A stretch of DNA of 64,000 nt, taken from Ancylostoma caninum. Its lineage: Eukaryota > Nematoda > Chromadorea > Rhabditida > Ancylostomatidae. The stretch is taken from positions 2,218,501 through 2,282,500 of the forward strand of contig JBAJFG010000479.1 in the NCBI GenBank assembly GCA_037903475.1, read 5' to 3'. The notes under the pieces are model-generated. The model was not told the origin of the DNA and did no database searches. It was given only the letters and a program-made list of their open reading frames with translations. Shown in pieces: positions 11,258-23,395 of the stretch (within the stretch, counting starts at the first letter, position 1; the number at the start of each line of letters is the position of its first letter). Made by a program: the position numbers and the translations under genes.

Positions 11258-11695
11258 AGACAGCACTCACGATAAAAAAACGTTGTCGATTTTCTCATGA
11301 AATTCTACTCTGGTGGCTACTTTTGTGCCCCTAGTAGAGAAAAGACCATCGAAAAAGGCAAGGTTTGCGCGAAATACTATGTTGTATTTTGCCAATCCAT
11401 GTCCACTTGTACGAGATCCATCGCCTGAGATGGGTGCGGCCACGGAAGTGCAGAAAGGATCACCGCTATCCGAAAATACTGATCGATCCTTCATCAGCTG
11501 AGAAACACAGCCGCACACGATCAAAGAGAGTGGGGCGGGGTTGAGCATGGCGGGCGCATTTGTACATGCGTACGAGTTTTATTACTCGAGTAACAACAAG
11601 ATTCAGAGCGATTCCTTTTGCAGTTACACTCCAATTGATGGCACCTTTGAAATAACCACAAATACGTGAGAACTTTTTCAGCGTGAATGCTGCCT
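11258..11695. mobile_element. TTAA-flanked MITE, 438 bp, only in unit 1
   Basis: Insertion relative to unit 2. The single TTAA of unit 2 (29855-29858) is present on both sides here (11254-11257 and 11696-11699). Ends are inverted repeats AGACAGCACTCACG and AGGCAGCATTCACG. A TTAA target duplication is typical of the piggyBac superfamily. No transposase is encoded. The terminal AGGCAG resembles the ends of the TTAA elements at 33037-33439 and 63172-63578. Confidence 0.85.
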
Positions 11696-11699
11696 TTAA

Positions 11700-13366
11700 G
11701 AGTTGAGGAAGCTTTAACGTGTTGAACTTCACATTAATAGGACTCATTTAATATAGATGAATTAACCTAGGGGACTATCTACAACACGGATCTACATGAG
11801 CAGTAGAACTGCACGGCAAACCTACGGACTTTCGCTTATAACTTCTCTTTACACGAGGCATGAACAATTTCTTTTCTGCAATATTTCCACTACTCAATGG
11901 GAATGGATGGAGACTTGAACATTTCTACCGGTTTTGCCAGTTTTATTGAAATAAAGGACTCGGGTTTATGTTTGCAGCCAATTACTAGTTACTGCTACAT
12001 AAGGAGAGAATCTCACCTCATATTCAGTGCAGGGGTACTGATAGAATCTGGACCAACTTTACATACTCGTTCTAGTGATGTATGTAACTTGCTCCGAAAT
12101 GACCTATGAAGCGCTCTGTGCGGGTCCAACCGATTTTAGTTTGTGAAGGTTTGTGTTTAAGTTGTTGTGAAGGTTGTTTTGTGTGTGTGTGTGTTTTTTT
12201 GTGTTCCGTGTTTGATGTATAGTCCTGTAGGTTGAGCCGTACAGATTTCCTTAACGATTACAATTCCCCACACCGTTGTCTCTGTCAAGTAGAGAGTAAT
12301 CTATTAACATGCTAAACATAGCTGAAGAAAACGTTTGACCAGGATATGCAGGATAGAGCTGGCGTGATCTGGTGCTGGCAAACACTGAGGACATCAGTAC
12401 GATCTAATCTGCAGCACTATATGTAGGGTGGTGTGTTACCATGTCACAAGCACGCAGAAACTACAGCTTACCTGTGATGACACCGGTCACTTTCTGACCT
12501 ATCGAGACTTTCAAAGGTCAAAACAAAAAAGAAATAAAAGCAAGAAGTGTGTTGATCGGCGAACCTTTGCAACGACTATGTGCTGGCACAAAAGAAAATT
12601 TGCACGAGCACATACTTGTTTACCAAAAGCGTTGAAAGCGAAACCCCACCCATCCAGCGCATCGCATACTCACTGTCCTGAACTTTCACCATGGAGTCTA
12701 CTCTTAGATAAGGGTTACGACCCCAACTTACGAGTCCCAAATATCTGCCTGCAACCTTCATAAACACTTTGGGTTAACACCAAGACCCTCCAGATGAACT
12801 GCAAAGAGGAATGTCCTTCTTTCACAAAAGGAACTTCGGCCCTATCTAGAGATTCCCTTTGACTCTCTGTGACGAGTCCCTATTTGCTTCGTTGCTGCCT
12901 CAATGCGATCACGTTCACTATCATCATCTCTCTGCGGATTGTTGTTCAAGTACGGTCTTTCACAGTTAATCGAATAGCTGTGCTAATGCGAGGTAGACTA
13001 AGTTGTGTGAAGTTGCTAAAACGTTTGATCGGCTGGTTCGTTTCATATTACCCTTCCAGGCACTGACTGGGCGGATGCTGCCAAGACGCATAAGCCGAAT
13101 AATGCATTATACCAATCCCGCGCCTGCTGAGCAAGATCACAAGCCATAGAAGCCATAGAGTGACGTTCATTGAGTGTTGGTCTTTCTATTCTCATAGGTC
13201 TCGGTGAAAAATTCCCTCCAGAACACAGGCTCTATACAGCTTTCGCAGACTTTACTCAAGCAAAAACCTTGAAAATTTTCTCGGAAATGACGCTGTGTCT
13301 TTAGGCAAAATGTGCAAGCAGATTAAAGATGGAACAGAACAAATTCCATTCCAGGATGTTTCCAGA
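11700..13366. other. Duplicated stretch without a recognised gene; Helitron empty site
   Basis: Collinear with unit 2 from 29859 on, except that unit 2 has a 1,056-bp Helitron-like insertion whose empty A^T site is here between 11951 and 11952. A short GT-rich stretch at ~12180 is missing in unit 2. Open frames are short and unrecognised. Confidence 0.5.
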
Positions 13367-13645
13367 GTTGAGACTACACGATTAGACCGATTTTAACTAG
13401 GTTACCTTTCGGCGTGGGAATGCCTTCTTAAAGTCTGCAACATAGAAGGCATAGCATATTCAGGAGGAGAACAGCAGGCAGATTTAAAGCAAGAACACCA
13501 GGCAGCCATTCAGAAGCAACTGAGACGGGCTCAAATGGGAAAGGATTTACCTTACGAAACCAGTCTCAATACTTCGAGCCGTTCATCTTTTCTATTGATT
13601 TCCGGTGCTCGTCTTTGTATCTCCAGCGTTTTCATCATTTTTCGT
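13367..13645 (+). repeat. Arm 1 of a diverged inverted repeat
   Basis: The sequence is repeated in reverse orientation at about 14037-14314, with substitutions and small gaps. The frame around residues QAAIQKQLRRAQM and LLISGAR is recognisable in both arms, suggesting a duplicated gene or repeat fragment. The counterpart in unit 2 is 32512-32850. Function not recognised. Confidence 0.65.
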
Positions 13646-13987
13646 CCTAACGGATTTCCGAGAAAACGGTGAAGAATCGTAACATCTGATTTTGGGACAC
13701 GTTCTCGGGAGTGGACGAAGGTCCGACGTCTTGAGGAACTGCATGAAGGGTAGGAACTCAGGTTCTGGAGAGCCTTGGGGTGCTCATCGAGGCGACTATG
13801 CAGTGGTCCCCTCCGAGGTACTTTTGTCAGCACCTCCGGCAAATAATCAGATACACATTTCCTCTTAACTCACATATTTTCGTGTCCCCACACAATATCT
13901 GGTGTGCGATGTCTCACATTTCTCCTCATACTCTCGTAACCAAGTCAGAACATCCTCCACTGACAGCTATTATTTCTATAAACTTTT

Positions 13988-14028
13988 ATTATTATCACTA
14001 TTATTATTATTATTATTACTATTATTAT
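13988..14028. repeat. (ATT)n microsatellite
   Basis: ATT-type trinucleotide run. It continues in unit 2 at 34740-34795, directly after the plus-strand Helitron-like insertion there. Confidence 0.9.
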
Positions 14029-14036
14029 TAACTCTC

Positions 14037-14314
14037 GTGATGAAAAAAATTATGGAAGCGATGGACATGTGAAGTCGAGCACCGGAAATCAATAGCAAAG
14101 ATGAACAGCTCGAAGCTTGAGTATGATTTCGGAAGAGATTCTCTTCCATTTGAGGTCGTCTCAGCTGCTTCCCAACAGCTGCTTGGTGATGCTTTCTTGC
14201 TGTAAATCTGCCTGCTGTTCTCCTCCTAAACAAGCTATGTTTTCTAGCTTGAAGAAGGCATTACCACGCCGAGAGGAAGCTGACAAACAGTCGATCTAAT
14301 CGTGAAGTCTCAAC
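14037..14314 (-). repeat. Arm 2 of the diverged inverted repeat, unit 1 only
   Basis: Reverse-complement copy of 13367-13645. It is part of a stretch (about 14030-14758) that is absent from unit 2, where the ATT array runs straight into the element starting at 34796. Either unit 2 lost it or unit 1 gained it; the edges show no clean target duplication. Confidence 0.65.
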
Positions 14315-14353
14315 ATACTGAAATATGATATGAGGCTTTGAGGCGAAAGAATA

Positions 14354-14758
14354 TTATGACTTATAATAACGGGCTTATTCTGTGTGTGTAAGTGTGTGTG
14401 TCTGTCTTTGTGTCACAAAATTCCTTCATACCGTTTTGAAGACATAGTAGGGCTGCCCATTCCAATCATATCTCTAGGTTTTTGAAGACTCATTGCGGGT
14501 CCACTGCTGGTAAGGGTGTGCCAGTGCCCAGAAGTGGGGGAGACGGAGCTACCGCTGTGATAATGGGGCGTCGGTGCCAAGAAGTGGGGGAGACGGGTCC
14601 ACCGCTGTGATAATGGGGCGCTGGCGTCCAGAAGTGGAGGTGACGGGTCCACTGCTGTGATAAGCGTGCGCCGCTTTTGAACTTTCACCCTTATTTTCGA
14701 TAACAAAAAAAACCCTTGTCATTGTGAAGAAAATCATTTAATAGGATTTATTTTGCTA
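14354..14758 (+). mobile_element. Helitron-like 5' part with minisatellite, truncated
   Basis: Starts with TTATGACTTATAATAACGGG after an A, differing by one base from the 5' end TCATGACTTATAATAACGGG of the intact elements at 33545 and 31166. A GT-rich stretch and about 3.5 units of the 50-bp minisatellite (14497-14675) follow, as in the intact elements. No matching 3' hairpin closes it before the inverted 3' end at 14759, so it looks truncated or fused with the next element. Confidence 0.6.
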
Positions 14759-15509
14759 CTAGTCTGGCCGTCCGGCTACCACCGATAAGGGTGAAAGTTT
14801 AAAAAAGTTGAGACGCGGGGATATTTCAGCACAATTTCTTATCATATCGTTGGACACGTCAGCCGGCGACTCCCCACATCTGCACGCTGGGCAGCTCTAC
14901 CCAAGATTGCACGCCATAGCCATAGTCACGTCATAGTCACCTATCCGTAGGCGGAACTAAGTGTTGTTGGAGAAGTGCGACTGCGCCAATTAGTAACAGG
15001 AATAGTATACGACGTGTTCTCCTCCAAGTGACAGCCATATCGGGGCCCAATATTGGAAAGCGTTAAACCATGGCATCCTATCGTAGTTGTACAATGTGTG
15101 TTTCTATCCTTTGTTCCATCTGCCACCACCTCCACTGTTGGATCCATCTCATTTCTATCTAACTATACCCCACCGCCCACTTTTGTATACTCATGCGAAC
15201 CCTTATCACTTTATCAACCATAACATGCAAGAACCGAAAACCATTTTCCCTCAATCATTCGTGGGTCGCTGCTGCAGTCGACCGAAAGCTGAACCAAAAC
15301 AGGATGTTACTACTTTGTAGCGTATCCACCAGCGTAGGGGAAAGATAGCTAGAAAAAACAATGCAATGCCACATTTCCCGTTGATTTTCCATCAGGAAAA
15401 TCGGTAGAATAATATGTTACATTGGTGTGGTTATAGGATGAGTTAATGCGAGCAAAGCGAGCATTAGAGGAAGTCTGGAAGTTCGGCGGTAGCCGGACGG
15501 CCAGACTAG
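14759..15509. mobile_element. Composite element with Helitron-type 3' ends facing outward (unit 1)
   Basis: Both ends are the Helitron-type hairpin terminus (GCCGGACGGCCAGACTAG) pointing outward, each followed by T outside. In unit 1 the flanks themselves are an inverted repeat of about 70 bp (left of 14758 and right of 15510), so the structure is a fold-back. No 5' TCATGACTT end is visible inside. The unit 2 counterpart is 34796-35542, with one end reading CTGG rather than CTAG. Non-coding. Confidence 0.6.
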
Positions 15510-16702
15510 TGGCGAACTAAATCCCATAGAATGAAATTCTTCACAATGACCGGGGTTCTTTCGTTATCGAAAACCAGCGTTTGTTAAAACACGTACTGGT
15601 CTTCCTAACTATGCTGAGCGGGTTTTCGGAAAAAGAAACGCAGAAGTTCCGGGCGGATAAAGAAGTGCTGGGAATACCATCCGCCTTTATTTTCGTGGTA
15701 GTCCGTTTCATATCTTGAGCAAACGCAGATTCCTCACCGATTTGTCGTACTGAAATACGTACTAGTTAATACAACACATCCAAGATGGTTGAAGTAGAAG
15801 ACTGCAGAGACTCAAGCGAACAATCCCTTTCTTCCACTCAACGTAGGGAACCTTGAATTTTCCTGGCTTTTGGAGTCAAGGCATTTTTTATTAAACACGG
15901 GTTTATAATTTCATCCAAACGTTTGATGAAGGCATGTCAAGAGATCTACGTTAATCATCCATCTACTAGGACAATAGTCCTCTGAGAAATTTTGATCTTT
16001 TCATTTCTAACATAACTTTCCCGGCCATCATTATATCATAGTAGTTATAGTTAGCAGTGACCATGTACTATTTAATACAGAGAACGTTGTCCCAAAACAG
16101 CTGCGCTTGTTTGTACCAGGCCTTCTTCCGTGGTGAAACTAGTGTGTTAAACGGATGCACAAAGCAGGGTTTCCACCTCTTCCGTTTTTCTTTGATCGGC
16201 TTCGTCTGTTTCAAGACTTAGTCTATTCAGATGGTGGCTGTGCCTGTCCTGCCATACGAAGGCATTCCGAACTGCGTCATCGCTCAAGCCTTGTAATAGA
16301 GGTGGAGTCATCTAGTACATGGCTGCTCCTAGAAGTCATGTCTCTGTGATCAAAGCACTTGGTTCAGCTGGGTCCAATAGAACATTTGGCGAAACTCTCC
16401 CAGACTACGAACGTGATGATGGTGGCCGCAACGCTCGCCAAGGGTCTCCAAAGACGCTCAAAATGGAAGGTTGGAACGGAAACTTCATCAACTAAATTAA
16501 AAAATGACAGAGCCCCGCCTGGCCCTGCCTTCCGCTTGAGGAATAGCAGAGGAAGTACACTCCAATACTGTGTAGGTTACACCACCTTCCCATCGAGTTC
16601 TCGGATGAAAAGAATTCTGGAAAAAATTTCAGACAAGGCTTCTTGAGCATAGTAATATATTAAGTCTCCGAGTCGTTCCTCCTTTTACGGTAGACATCTT
16701 TA
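15510..16702. other. Duplicated stretch, no recognised gene
   Basis: From about 15615 this stretch is collinear with unit 2 without indels, at a constant offset of 20,028. A minus-strand frame around 16160-16320 (containing LQGLSDDAVRNAFVWQDRHS) is open but has no supporting splice signals that I can settle, so I do not call it a gene. Confidence 0.4.
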
Positions 16703-16704
16703 TT
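16699..16704 (-). terminator. Polyadenylation signal of the PAN-domain gene
   Basis: AATAAA on the minus strand, overlapping the last two bases of the TAA stop. This would give a very short 3' UTR. The same is seen in unit 2 at 36727-36732. Confidence 0.5.
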
Positions 16705-17241
16705 AAAACTGTACTGGAAGCGCCAAAATATGAGTACCAGATAAATTCAACCTCCTGAACGAAGAAGCTATAATTTCGGAGCGATCTGTAAGAGGGAACA
16801 TTACTACTGTTGCAGCAACGATAATCTGCTTTTGCTTTTGAACGTTAATTACTTTATCATTCTCGCTATAGACCCTTGAGACCTTTCCAGAAAGTATTCT
16901 CTGCGGCAAACAAATAGAGGTCTTTATCATTTCAGACTTCTCTGAGAAGCTATCTTATGCTTCTCAAAGCAACATGTGACTCCTAGCATGCATTCGGGCG
17001 CGATCACGAAGTAGAAGCCCTGAACTAAAGGGAGAAATTAAGGAATCTCAGAAGGAACTTGGAGCTTGTCAAACACTCGAGCGAAATCACAGTGCGCAGG
17101 CAGTACTCATAATTTCGACGCATCCTGTATTGGCCTACGCAGCCGCACTGGAAGTGCATGATATGTATCATACCTGACAAATTTTCTGTCCAGACTATTT
17201 GAAGTATCAGCAGAGAGTTAAGCCTAGCCAAAGGCTTTTGG

Positions 17242-17277
<36 letters not shown>

Positions 17278-17751
17278 GCAAAAGCACCCATTTTTCGCCA
17301 TTTTTTTTTCAGATGCTCATGGATGAATTTAGGCAGAAAAAAATATGAATGCCAACAAACAAGAGCAGGGTCGAACAACATTGCTTCACAACGCGTGTCA
17401 TCATAGCACATCCTTGCACAAGCATGCTGATCGTTCGTGACGGTCGACATGATCTGTTCTCCTTGGTATTCGCCATCGAATGGAATCAGTGTACACCCTT
17501 CCTAAATCACAGTGAGATCTCTGAAGAAAAAACCCTATGTGTAGTGCTGTTTTCTCTTTGTCTTTGCTTCGATTGCTTTGAAAAAAAAACCACCCAGAGA
17601 GAGTGAAGGAGAAGGCTCAACGCATTACCAAGAAAAAATCAGCTATTACTGTCGGGCCAGCTGCTAAGAATGTCAGAAGAACACCGGCTTGAAGTATGTA
17701 CATCTTGTCCCCTGAAAAGTTCTCCATGATGATTCCCCGATCTACGGACAT
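16703..17751 (-). CDS. Secreted PAN/Apple-domain protein (unit 1)
   Basis: Proposed exons on the minus strand: 17751-17650, encoding a signal peptide (MYILQAGVLLTFLAAGPT); 17453-17361, encoding a PAN/Apple-like half-domain (NDQHACARMCYDDTRCEAML) after an acag acceptor; an exon starting at 17147 with more cysteines (CGCVGQYRMRRNYEYCLRT); and a terminal exon 16898-16703 ending in TAA. An AATAAA signal (16704-16699) overlaps the stop. The first three exons keep phase 0, which supports the model; the third donor was not settled. PAN domains bind proteins or sugars, and nematodes have many secreted or cuticle-associated members. The exact role is unknown. Unit 2 has an apparently identical copy at 36731-37779, introns included. 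Confidence 0.6.
17241..17277. repeat. (CT)n microsatellite inside the PAN-domain gene
   Basis: CT run with one interruption, in the proposed second intron. It has the same length and interruption in unit 2 (37269-37305), although such arrays change length quickly. Confidence 0.9.
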
Positions 17752-18054
17752 TTGAAAATGTTGCGGGAAAAGGTGTGGCATTGGCTCCCTCCAAGATACA
17801 AGATATGCTTCAGCAGAAGTCTAAATGCAACGTTAGTTTTTTCTTTTCTCAGCTTACCAAATTGAGGTGGGTCATATACTTATATTTCTTTAAGAATGTA
17901 GAATAAGTGCAGGTATTTCAAAGCAAATTTACGAAGTTTGCGAATCCACTGGTGATGCGAACAAATCAGAGAAATCCTAACGAGGATTATTAAATCGATA
18001 AGTATCTAGAACAGAAAACTTGTACTTGTTTTCATGGTAGTGCTCGAACTTTTC

Positions 18055-18317
18055 CTACTTCACGCCTGAATTATGCTTGAGAAAAACGCTGCCAGGATGT
18101 TTGCCTGAGGACTGAGTAGCATAGAAAATAGCCAACTTCTGTGGAACTATAGGAACGCTACTTGTGCGGGAATGAATGGTAGCGTAGCAACCACTTGAAA
18201 ATGTTACACGGTTACTACTCGATGTATCATAAGAAATGATTAGTTGGAAGCATTCTTGTTGTCTCTCTGAGAAGATAGAGAATGAAACACAGAAAGTATT
18301 ACCGTATCCATGGCAAT
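18055..18317 (-). CDS. CUB-like terminal exon (unit 1)
   Basis: After the acceptor ctctcgtag (minus strand, exon from 18317) an open frame of 87 residues runs to TAG at 18055. The spacing of CVSFSIFSERQQECFQLIISYD, a later SSGCYA and SVPIVPQKLAIFYATQSSG resembles the second half of a CUB or CUB-like fold (F..F.....C..L.I.YD, then a hydrophobic strand and SSG). The upstream exons were not located, so this is partial. It lies about 300 bases upstream of the PAN-domain gene on the same strand and could be a separate secreted protein. The unit 2 copy is 38083-38345. The assignment rests on pattern only. Confidence 0.4.
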
Positions 18318-18904
18318 CTACGAGAGAAAGCTGGGATAATCGACATTGCAACGACGGCCAGATTCCCGCATACCCACCGGAACTATGTGCTAGTGAGAAT
18401 TGAGTAAAACTGACAGAAACTGAATGACAGTCCGGAAGGGACACTTGATCCGACCGCACCCAGAGCCCTGCGCATCAAAGTCCTATAAAGTAACTCCTCT
18501 CAAACAATCGATTTCTACTTCTGCCTTTAAGGAGTATTCGAAAATAGTGATAGGGTTCAATAAGTGCAAGACTATTGCAGTATTTTGACCGAAAATGAAA
18601 AGTTCGCTGGGAACTTGCTCAAATGCAACGAAAATTAGTGGAATACTGCAACATTGTATTTCTAAACGAACCAAATGTCCAGAAGAACTCCACTGACCCT
18701 CTCTCTTGCTTTCCTAACTGCTCTCTTGTCCACGCATGAATTGGTACATATTTGTAATTTCACCCATGAGTATTTTGGCATGACTCGGTCTTTTTTTTTC
18801 TTGAAATTCCGGAACACGCATGTTTTTGTTGACATTTCTTTTGAAGTGCGAGCAATAGTCGTTTGTAGTAAAGCTTACATTAGCGTACCAAGAAACCAAT
18901 ATTA

Positions 18905-19060
18905 ATAGTCATACATGGCTTTTGACCATTTTTTGACCACCTTCGACGGTTTTTTTTCCAGAAAAGAAGATAAGACGGTTTCTCAAAAATGCAGGTTGCC
19001 ACTTTGGGGGAGAATTGGCACTCCCTAGGCGCACAACTTGGAGTTAACAGAACATCAACA
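18905..19060 (-). mobile_element. Fragment related to the 894-bp hAT element (unit 1)
   Basis: The reverse complement resembles the interior of the hAT element at 23785-23920: both contain CTCCCCCAAAGTG, GAGAAACCGTCTT and GGTCAAAAAATGGTCAAAA in the same order. No CAGGG end or target duplication was found nearby, so it is an old or truncated relative. Unit 2 counterpart: 38945-39097. Confidence 0.55.
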
Positions 19061-19837
19061 CACTCCTTCCAAGCAGAGGAATCTCCTGAAAATTTTAGGT
19101 GTTGGGATAAAGACGGCAATTTCCTGTTTCTGACAGGTCCGTTAACGAGTTCGAACACGTTATGGTTAGTTTCTCGAGGAGTTCAGCTTGGATTTGAGAT
19201 AAATTGCGCTAAAGGGATTGCAATTGAGATAGATCGTTCGCGAACTGTACGCATTCCTAGACGAAATTTGTTTATAGACTTCAGTACGGGCTATTGATAT
19301 TACTCTTCTAGTACTTTTTCCCTGAAAGAGCCCTAATGTGCAGGTACTTGGTAACCCATTTCTGAGTCTGACTGGACTTGGTAGTTCCCGACCTCTAGTG
19401 ATCACATCGTGCTGCGTGTGCCCTGGCGAAGAGCTATACTTCTCCAAAAACCTTTGACGCACCCTACGATGAACTTGTTCGTCTCTCTCTAGATGTATTG
19501 CCTGATGTTTTCGTAAGTTTAAACACTTGGCTAGCATAGATTCGATAGTGTTGTTTCAGCCAATAATGGTTTTGAAGATTTTCGACCCACGAAAGTTAAA
19601 TAGAGCGGGGAAAGCGAATAATAAATCACCTTCTGTGTTTTATCGAGTAGCAACCACACTACTACTGCTTGCTTCCAATAAATGCCTCTATTATAATTCT
19701 CATGGTTTCGGCGTTGTCGACTGCTCGTCCGCACAGTTCTCAATCAGACAGCCTGACAGTTCTGCTCTCATCCACTGTCCAGGAGTGACACTAGGAAACT
19801 TCAAGCGCCACTATCGCCAGGTCTACGAGGTCTTTAG
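19061..19837. other. Duplicated stretch, nothing recognised
   Basis: Collinear with 39098-39880 but clearly more diverged than the 16.1-18.7 kb block, with many substitutions and small indels around 19380-19830. No gene is supported. Confidence 0.4.
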
Positions 19838-20044
19838 CTATAGATGTTTGTCAAAATGAATCGCACCAATTTTGGATTTCCATCCACATTTCAAGATATA
19901 ACTATGAGTCTGGGTTCTTTCTATAAGGAAAGTAAAACTAAAATTGGACATTGACTTCTGCGGGATCATCTCTTGGAGCTCGAGAGTGGAAAACACTAGG
20001 AACTGCTGTGTGGGATTCAACTCAGCCACTAAATAATTCCGCAA
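19838..20044 (-). CDS. Candidate exon of unknown function (unit 1)
   Basis: A minus-strand frame of 68 residues (starting MRNYLVAELNPTQQFLVFST) ending in TAG. This ~200-bp stretch is the same in unit 2 (39881-40087) although the sequence before it is diverged. That may mean a conserved exon or a small conversion tract. No domain is recognised and splice sites were not settled. Confidence 0.25.
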   Translation of the reverse strand: MRNYLVAELNPTQQFLVFSTLELQEMIPQKSMSNFSFTFLIERTQTHSYILKCGWKSKIGAIHFDKHL

Positions 20045-22353
20045 GCCTGTCTAGTCGGGCTTAGCGAGTATGCGCATAGCTGTCCTCATGTGGTTTCCTG
20101 TGATATTTTTGAACCACACCTCTTCCCACAACATTTTTAAAAGACTTTTTTAACACCGCTTTCATTATATTGAGAACTAAAACTGTTCTGCTCATGAAAT
20201 ATATGCGATAAGAAAGCGAGTAACCGTGGTCCATATTTCAGAGAGCAAGATGCACATGCTTAAAGCTGCCGCTCTTTTCGCTTTTTTTGGCAACAGTTCA
20301 GGTTATTTTAATAGTGTATAAAGCTTTTTCTAAACAACGCGAACTTTTGTTTCTTTCGCTTCTGGTGACTCTTTTGAAGCTGTAAAAAAAGAAAGAATGG
20401 TAGGAAAAACTATTTTGCAATGTATTAGGTTGGAGCAAAAGAAATGACGCGTTTTCTCTATTGACCCTATTTTTTCCATAAGTTCAATGAACGGAAACCT
20501 CGGCGGACGACATAGTTGCTTTGATAAGCAGGGATCATTGCTCGTTGTATGTAGTTGCCAGCATGCATTTTGGCCGTGACTATGTCTTCTTCTGCCAGCA
20601 GTTCCCAAAGCTCAATTCCTTAAACGCTCCACGTACAAATAGCAGATGTTCCTTCTGGTGTCGGTGGCGCTACTGCTCCTGTCGGCACCCAATACCGACT
20701 ACGCTTAGGAGTGGCGCACCACGACTCGATTGAGCAGGATTTCCTCTGCAGGTCCATAAGAATATGCAAATTTCACACCACTTCTGCGGATAACTGTGGA
20801 TTCTTGAGGCTCCTGACGAAGCTACGAGCAACAAAACCTCTGCACCACCTAACTGTTGTAAGAGTGATACATGTGAGCATTGCTAAAGAGGTCAATAGTA
20901 TGAACAGGGACTATATATGATGCTGAAACCACATGGCTGCTATTCTTTTCGTCGGAATTATCAAAGTTCGTGTAGTATGAGCGTTATTTTGGGGAATCTT
21001 TGTATTTATTGTCTATGGGGCTCTGTGGCATAATGGCTTCCACATACGAAAAGTAGACACTCTTACAAAATGGCAATATTATGAAAATATTCCATATAAT
21101 TAAGACATTCATCCGAAACAACTGTTGCGAATAGATTATATTGTTCATTTCACAATACCTATCAGACGTATATGTCTGGCCCGAGCGATGGCCAAATATT
21201 TCTGCCCGACGATGAGGTTGGATACAAGGTGGAACACCGCGTAGTACAATCCTGCGCACAAGTGAGAACAATGAAGATTTAATAGTTTATTTCCGTCATT
21301 TTCCGTTTCACACCATACGGAGATTAGTTTTTATTGTTTGAAGTTACTGTCTGATGGGAAACGATCATACATAAAAGTTTGAAGAAAGTTCTTGTGCCCA
21401 AAATCACAATCACGATATCCTCCATCCTTAGAAGGCTAGATAGTATGGTCAGAGCAGCGAGCAACAAAAGGAGATATTATGAATATGCCGCAACTTCTCA
21501 ACATAAAAAAATGCATCTATTTTTTTTAGAATTTCTTCAATGACCTTAGACCAAACCCAAACTGTCTTTCTGTAGAAAGTAATAAAGCAGTGGTTTCCTA
21601 TATGTTGGTCTGCTTGCTCCAACACACTAATGTTACTTCCAAGTGACAAGAGTCCGATGGATGACAGTTACTGCAGTTTTCAAGTAAACGATGTCACTGT
21701 TAAAAGTTTGAGAGCAACTTATGCTGAATGCGTCTGACAATCGAGCGTCGGAGAAGCGAGTCCGTCCTCTAGAATTTTTTTTTGAAGATCAGATCGACGT
21801 GGTATGTATGCATCCTGAACGACAAGTCCGCAGCGAAGCGGCCCTACAACCTAATATATTGTACATCCTGAAATTGCAAAGCTAGCTGCTAGGAATTTAG
21901 TCTAGTATAGCTTGCCTTTAACGTGATCACACAACTGCAATGGAAACCCTCGGCAATAGACAACTATCACTGTGACACCTGGGACGAGCTCGGACCTGGT
22001 GTTTCTTAGAAACACCGGCACCGGCAATTGTAAAGTAAAAACAATTTATGATCAGTCGCTCCACAACTTCTAGCGCATCGGTGATGCTGGAGGCGATCTG
22101 CCAATATCGTTCATCAATATGTACAATGTCAAACAAATGTACAGGATGATGATTCCACTTGTTGCCATCTTCTCCGCGATTGCTGCTCAAGCTTTCGTCA
22201 AGCTCGGCACGAGGACCACACCACGAGCTCGCCGTGCTTTTGCTCGTAGAACTTCTGTATGCACGGCGTTTCTTCTCATTCTCCTCTTATCACTGCTGTT
22301 GCCTCTTCGACGTATGTGGTGTTCCTTCATTTTTCCTCCCACTTCCCGACACT
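20045..22353. other. Duplicated stretch, nothing firm
   Basis: Collinear with 40088-43377 apart from unit 2 insertions at 41097-41374 and about 42154-42866. A plus-strand frame at 22119-22355 with a hydrophobic start (MIPLVAIFSAIAAQAF) and an overlapping minus-strand frame (DIVHIDERYWQIASSITDAL) are both open and unchanged in unit 2. I cannot choose between them, so neither is called. Confidence 0.4.
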
Positions 22354-22395
22354 GAGCACATCCCAACTGAGGTAACCGAGTGAAACTTACCGCCG

Positions 22396-23395
22396 GCCTC
22401 CACGACATGTACACGTCCTTTCGAAGTAATTTTTCAGTGCTTCTAAATTATGTGATGTTGGTAACAAAGCTCCATCAGAAGAGCTACTCTGCTCCGTGCA
22501 TTGCTGCTAGGCATGGACTAATCGTTGTGAACATTGTCTCGCCCGGAGGGCTCGAGATCACTAGTCGCTGGTCCTACCGCGAAATCCCGAGCGCAGGGAC
22601 TTCCACTACGTCTATGCACCTATGACGAACCATCGGTCGAATGTCCTGTCGGCTTCACATCCTTGCGAGGCACAGCCTACAATTGAGCCTCACGGCGAGC
22701 GCATGCGATCACGTGCTAGTCCCCCCACACCTGCGCTCTGTCGCACTACCATGATTTATATAAGAGGATTCTATTTAGTGAAGCTTTTCAAAAAATCGTA
22801 TCAACTTTCACCATCGCACTGCGGGAAAGGTTGGAATACAGCATAACCATCTCACGATCTCACCAAATTTTGGCTGATGAACAATTAGCACACCCAAGTC
22901 GAAAACATTAATGTAGCCGAAATAGAAAGAGCAAACAAAAAACAAAATAATCCTCACAGTGGAAGAAACAAAAGCTTTATTATATTATAGCTTTATTATA
23001 CAGCACGGACAAGTGTCCAGTGATGGGTCCCGTATTGATCGTAAGGTATCGTAAAGTATTGACCGCCTTTTGTGACATATGAATTACATAGAAAATTGAA
23101 ATTGGATAGAAGACCAAGTGTGACCGTTCTGTTGCCTGGAATCTCAACAATAATGTAAAACTAAGACATGCATTCACTCAATCCATTTTATCTCGATTTC
23201 TGCTAGTTCTCAACAGACAAGACGGTAGAATGCTTCACTATGACGTTGCAGGTAGTCATCTTTGAATTGATTCAGAGTTTTTTTCTGAGAAGCTTTTGTG
23301 GAATGGAACAGTGCTATGAAATGGCATATGCTAAGCCACTCACAAATCCACTAATGAAAAGTATCAGCTACTCCTGTTTGTGCGATGATTCGACT
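22396..23395. other. Duplicated stretch, unit 2
   Basis: Nearly identical to 578-1577. No gene recognised. Confidence 0.4.

Noticed and set aside
22119..22355. Hydrophobic plus-strand frame at the duplication junction
   Set aside because: An equally open minus-strand frame overlaps it and no motif decides between them.
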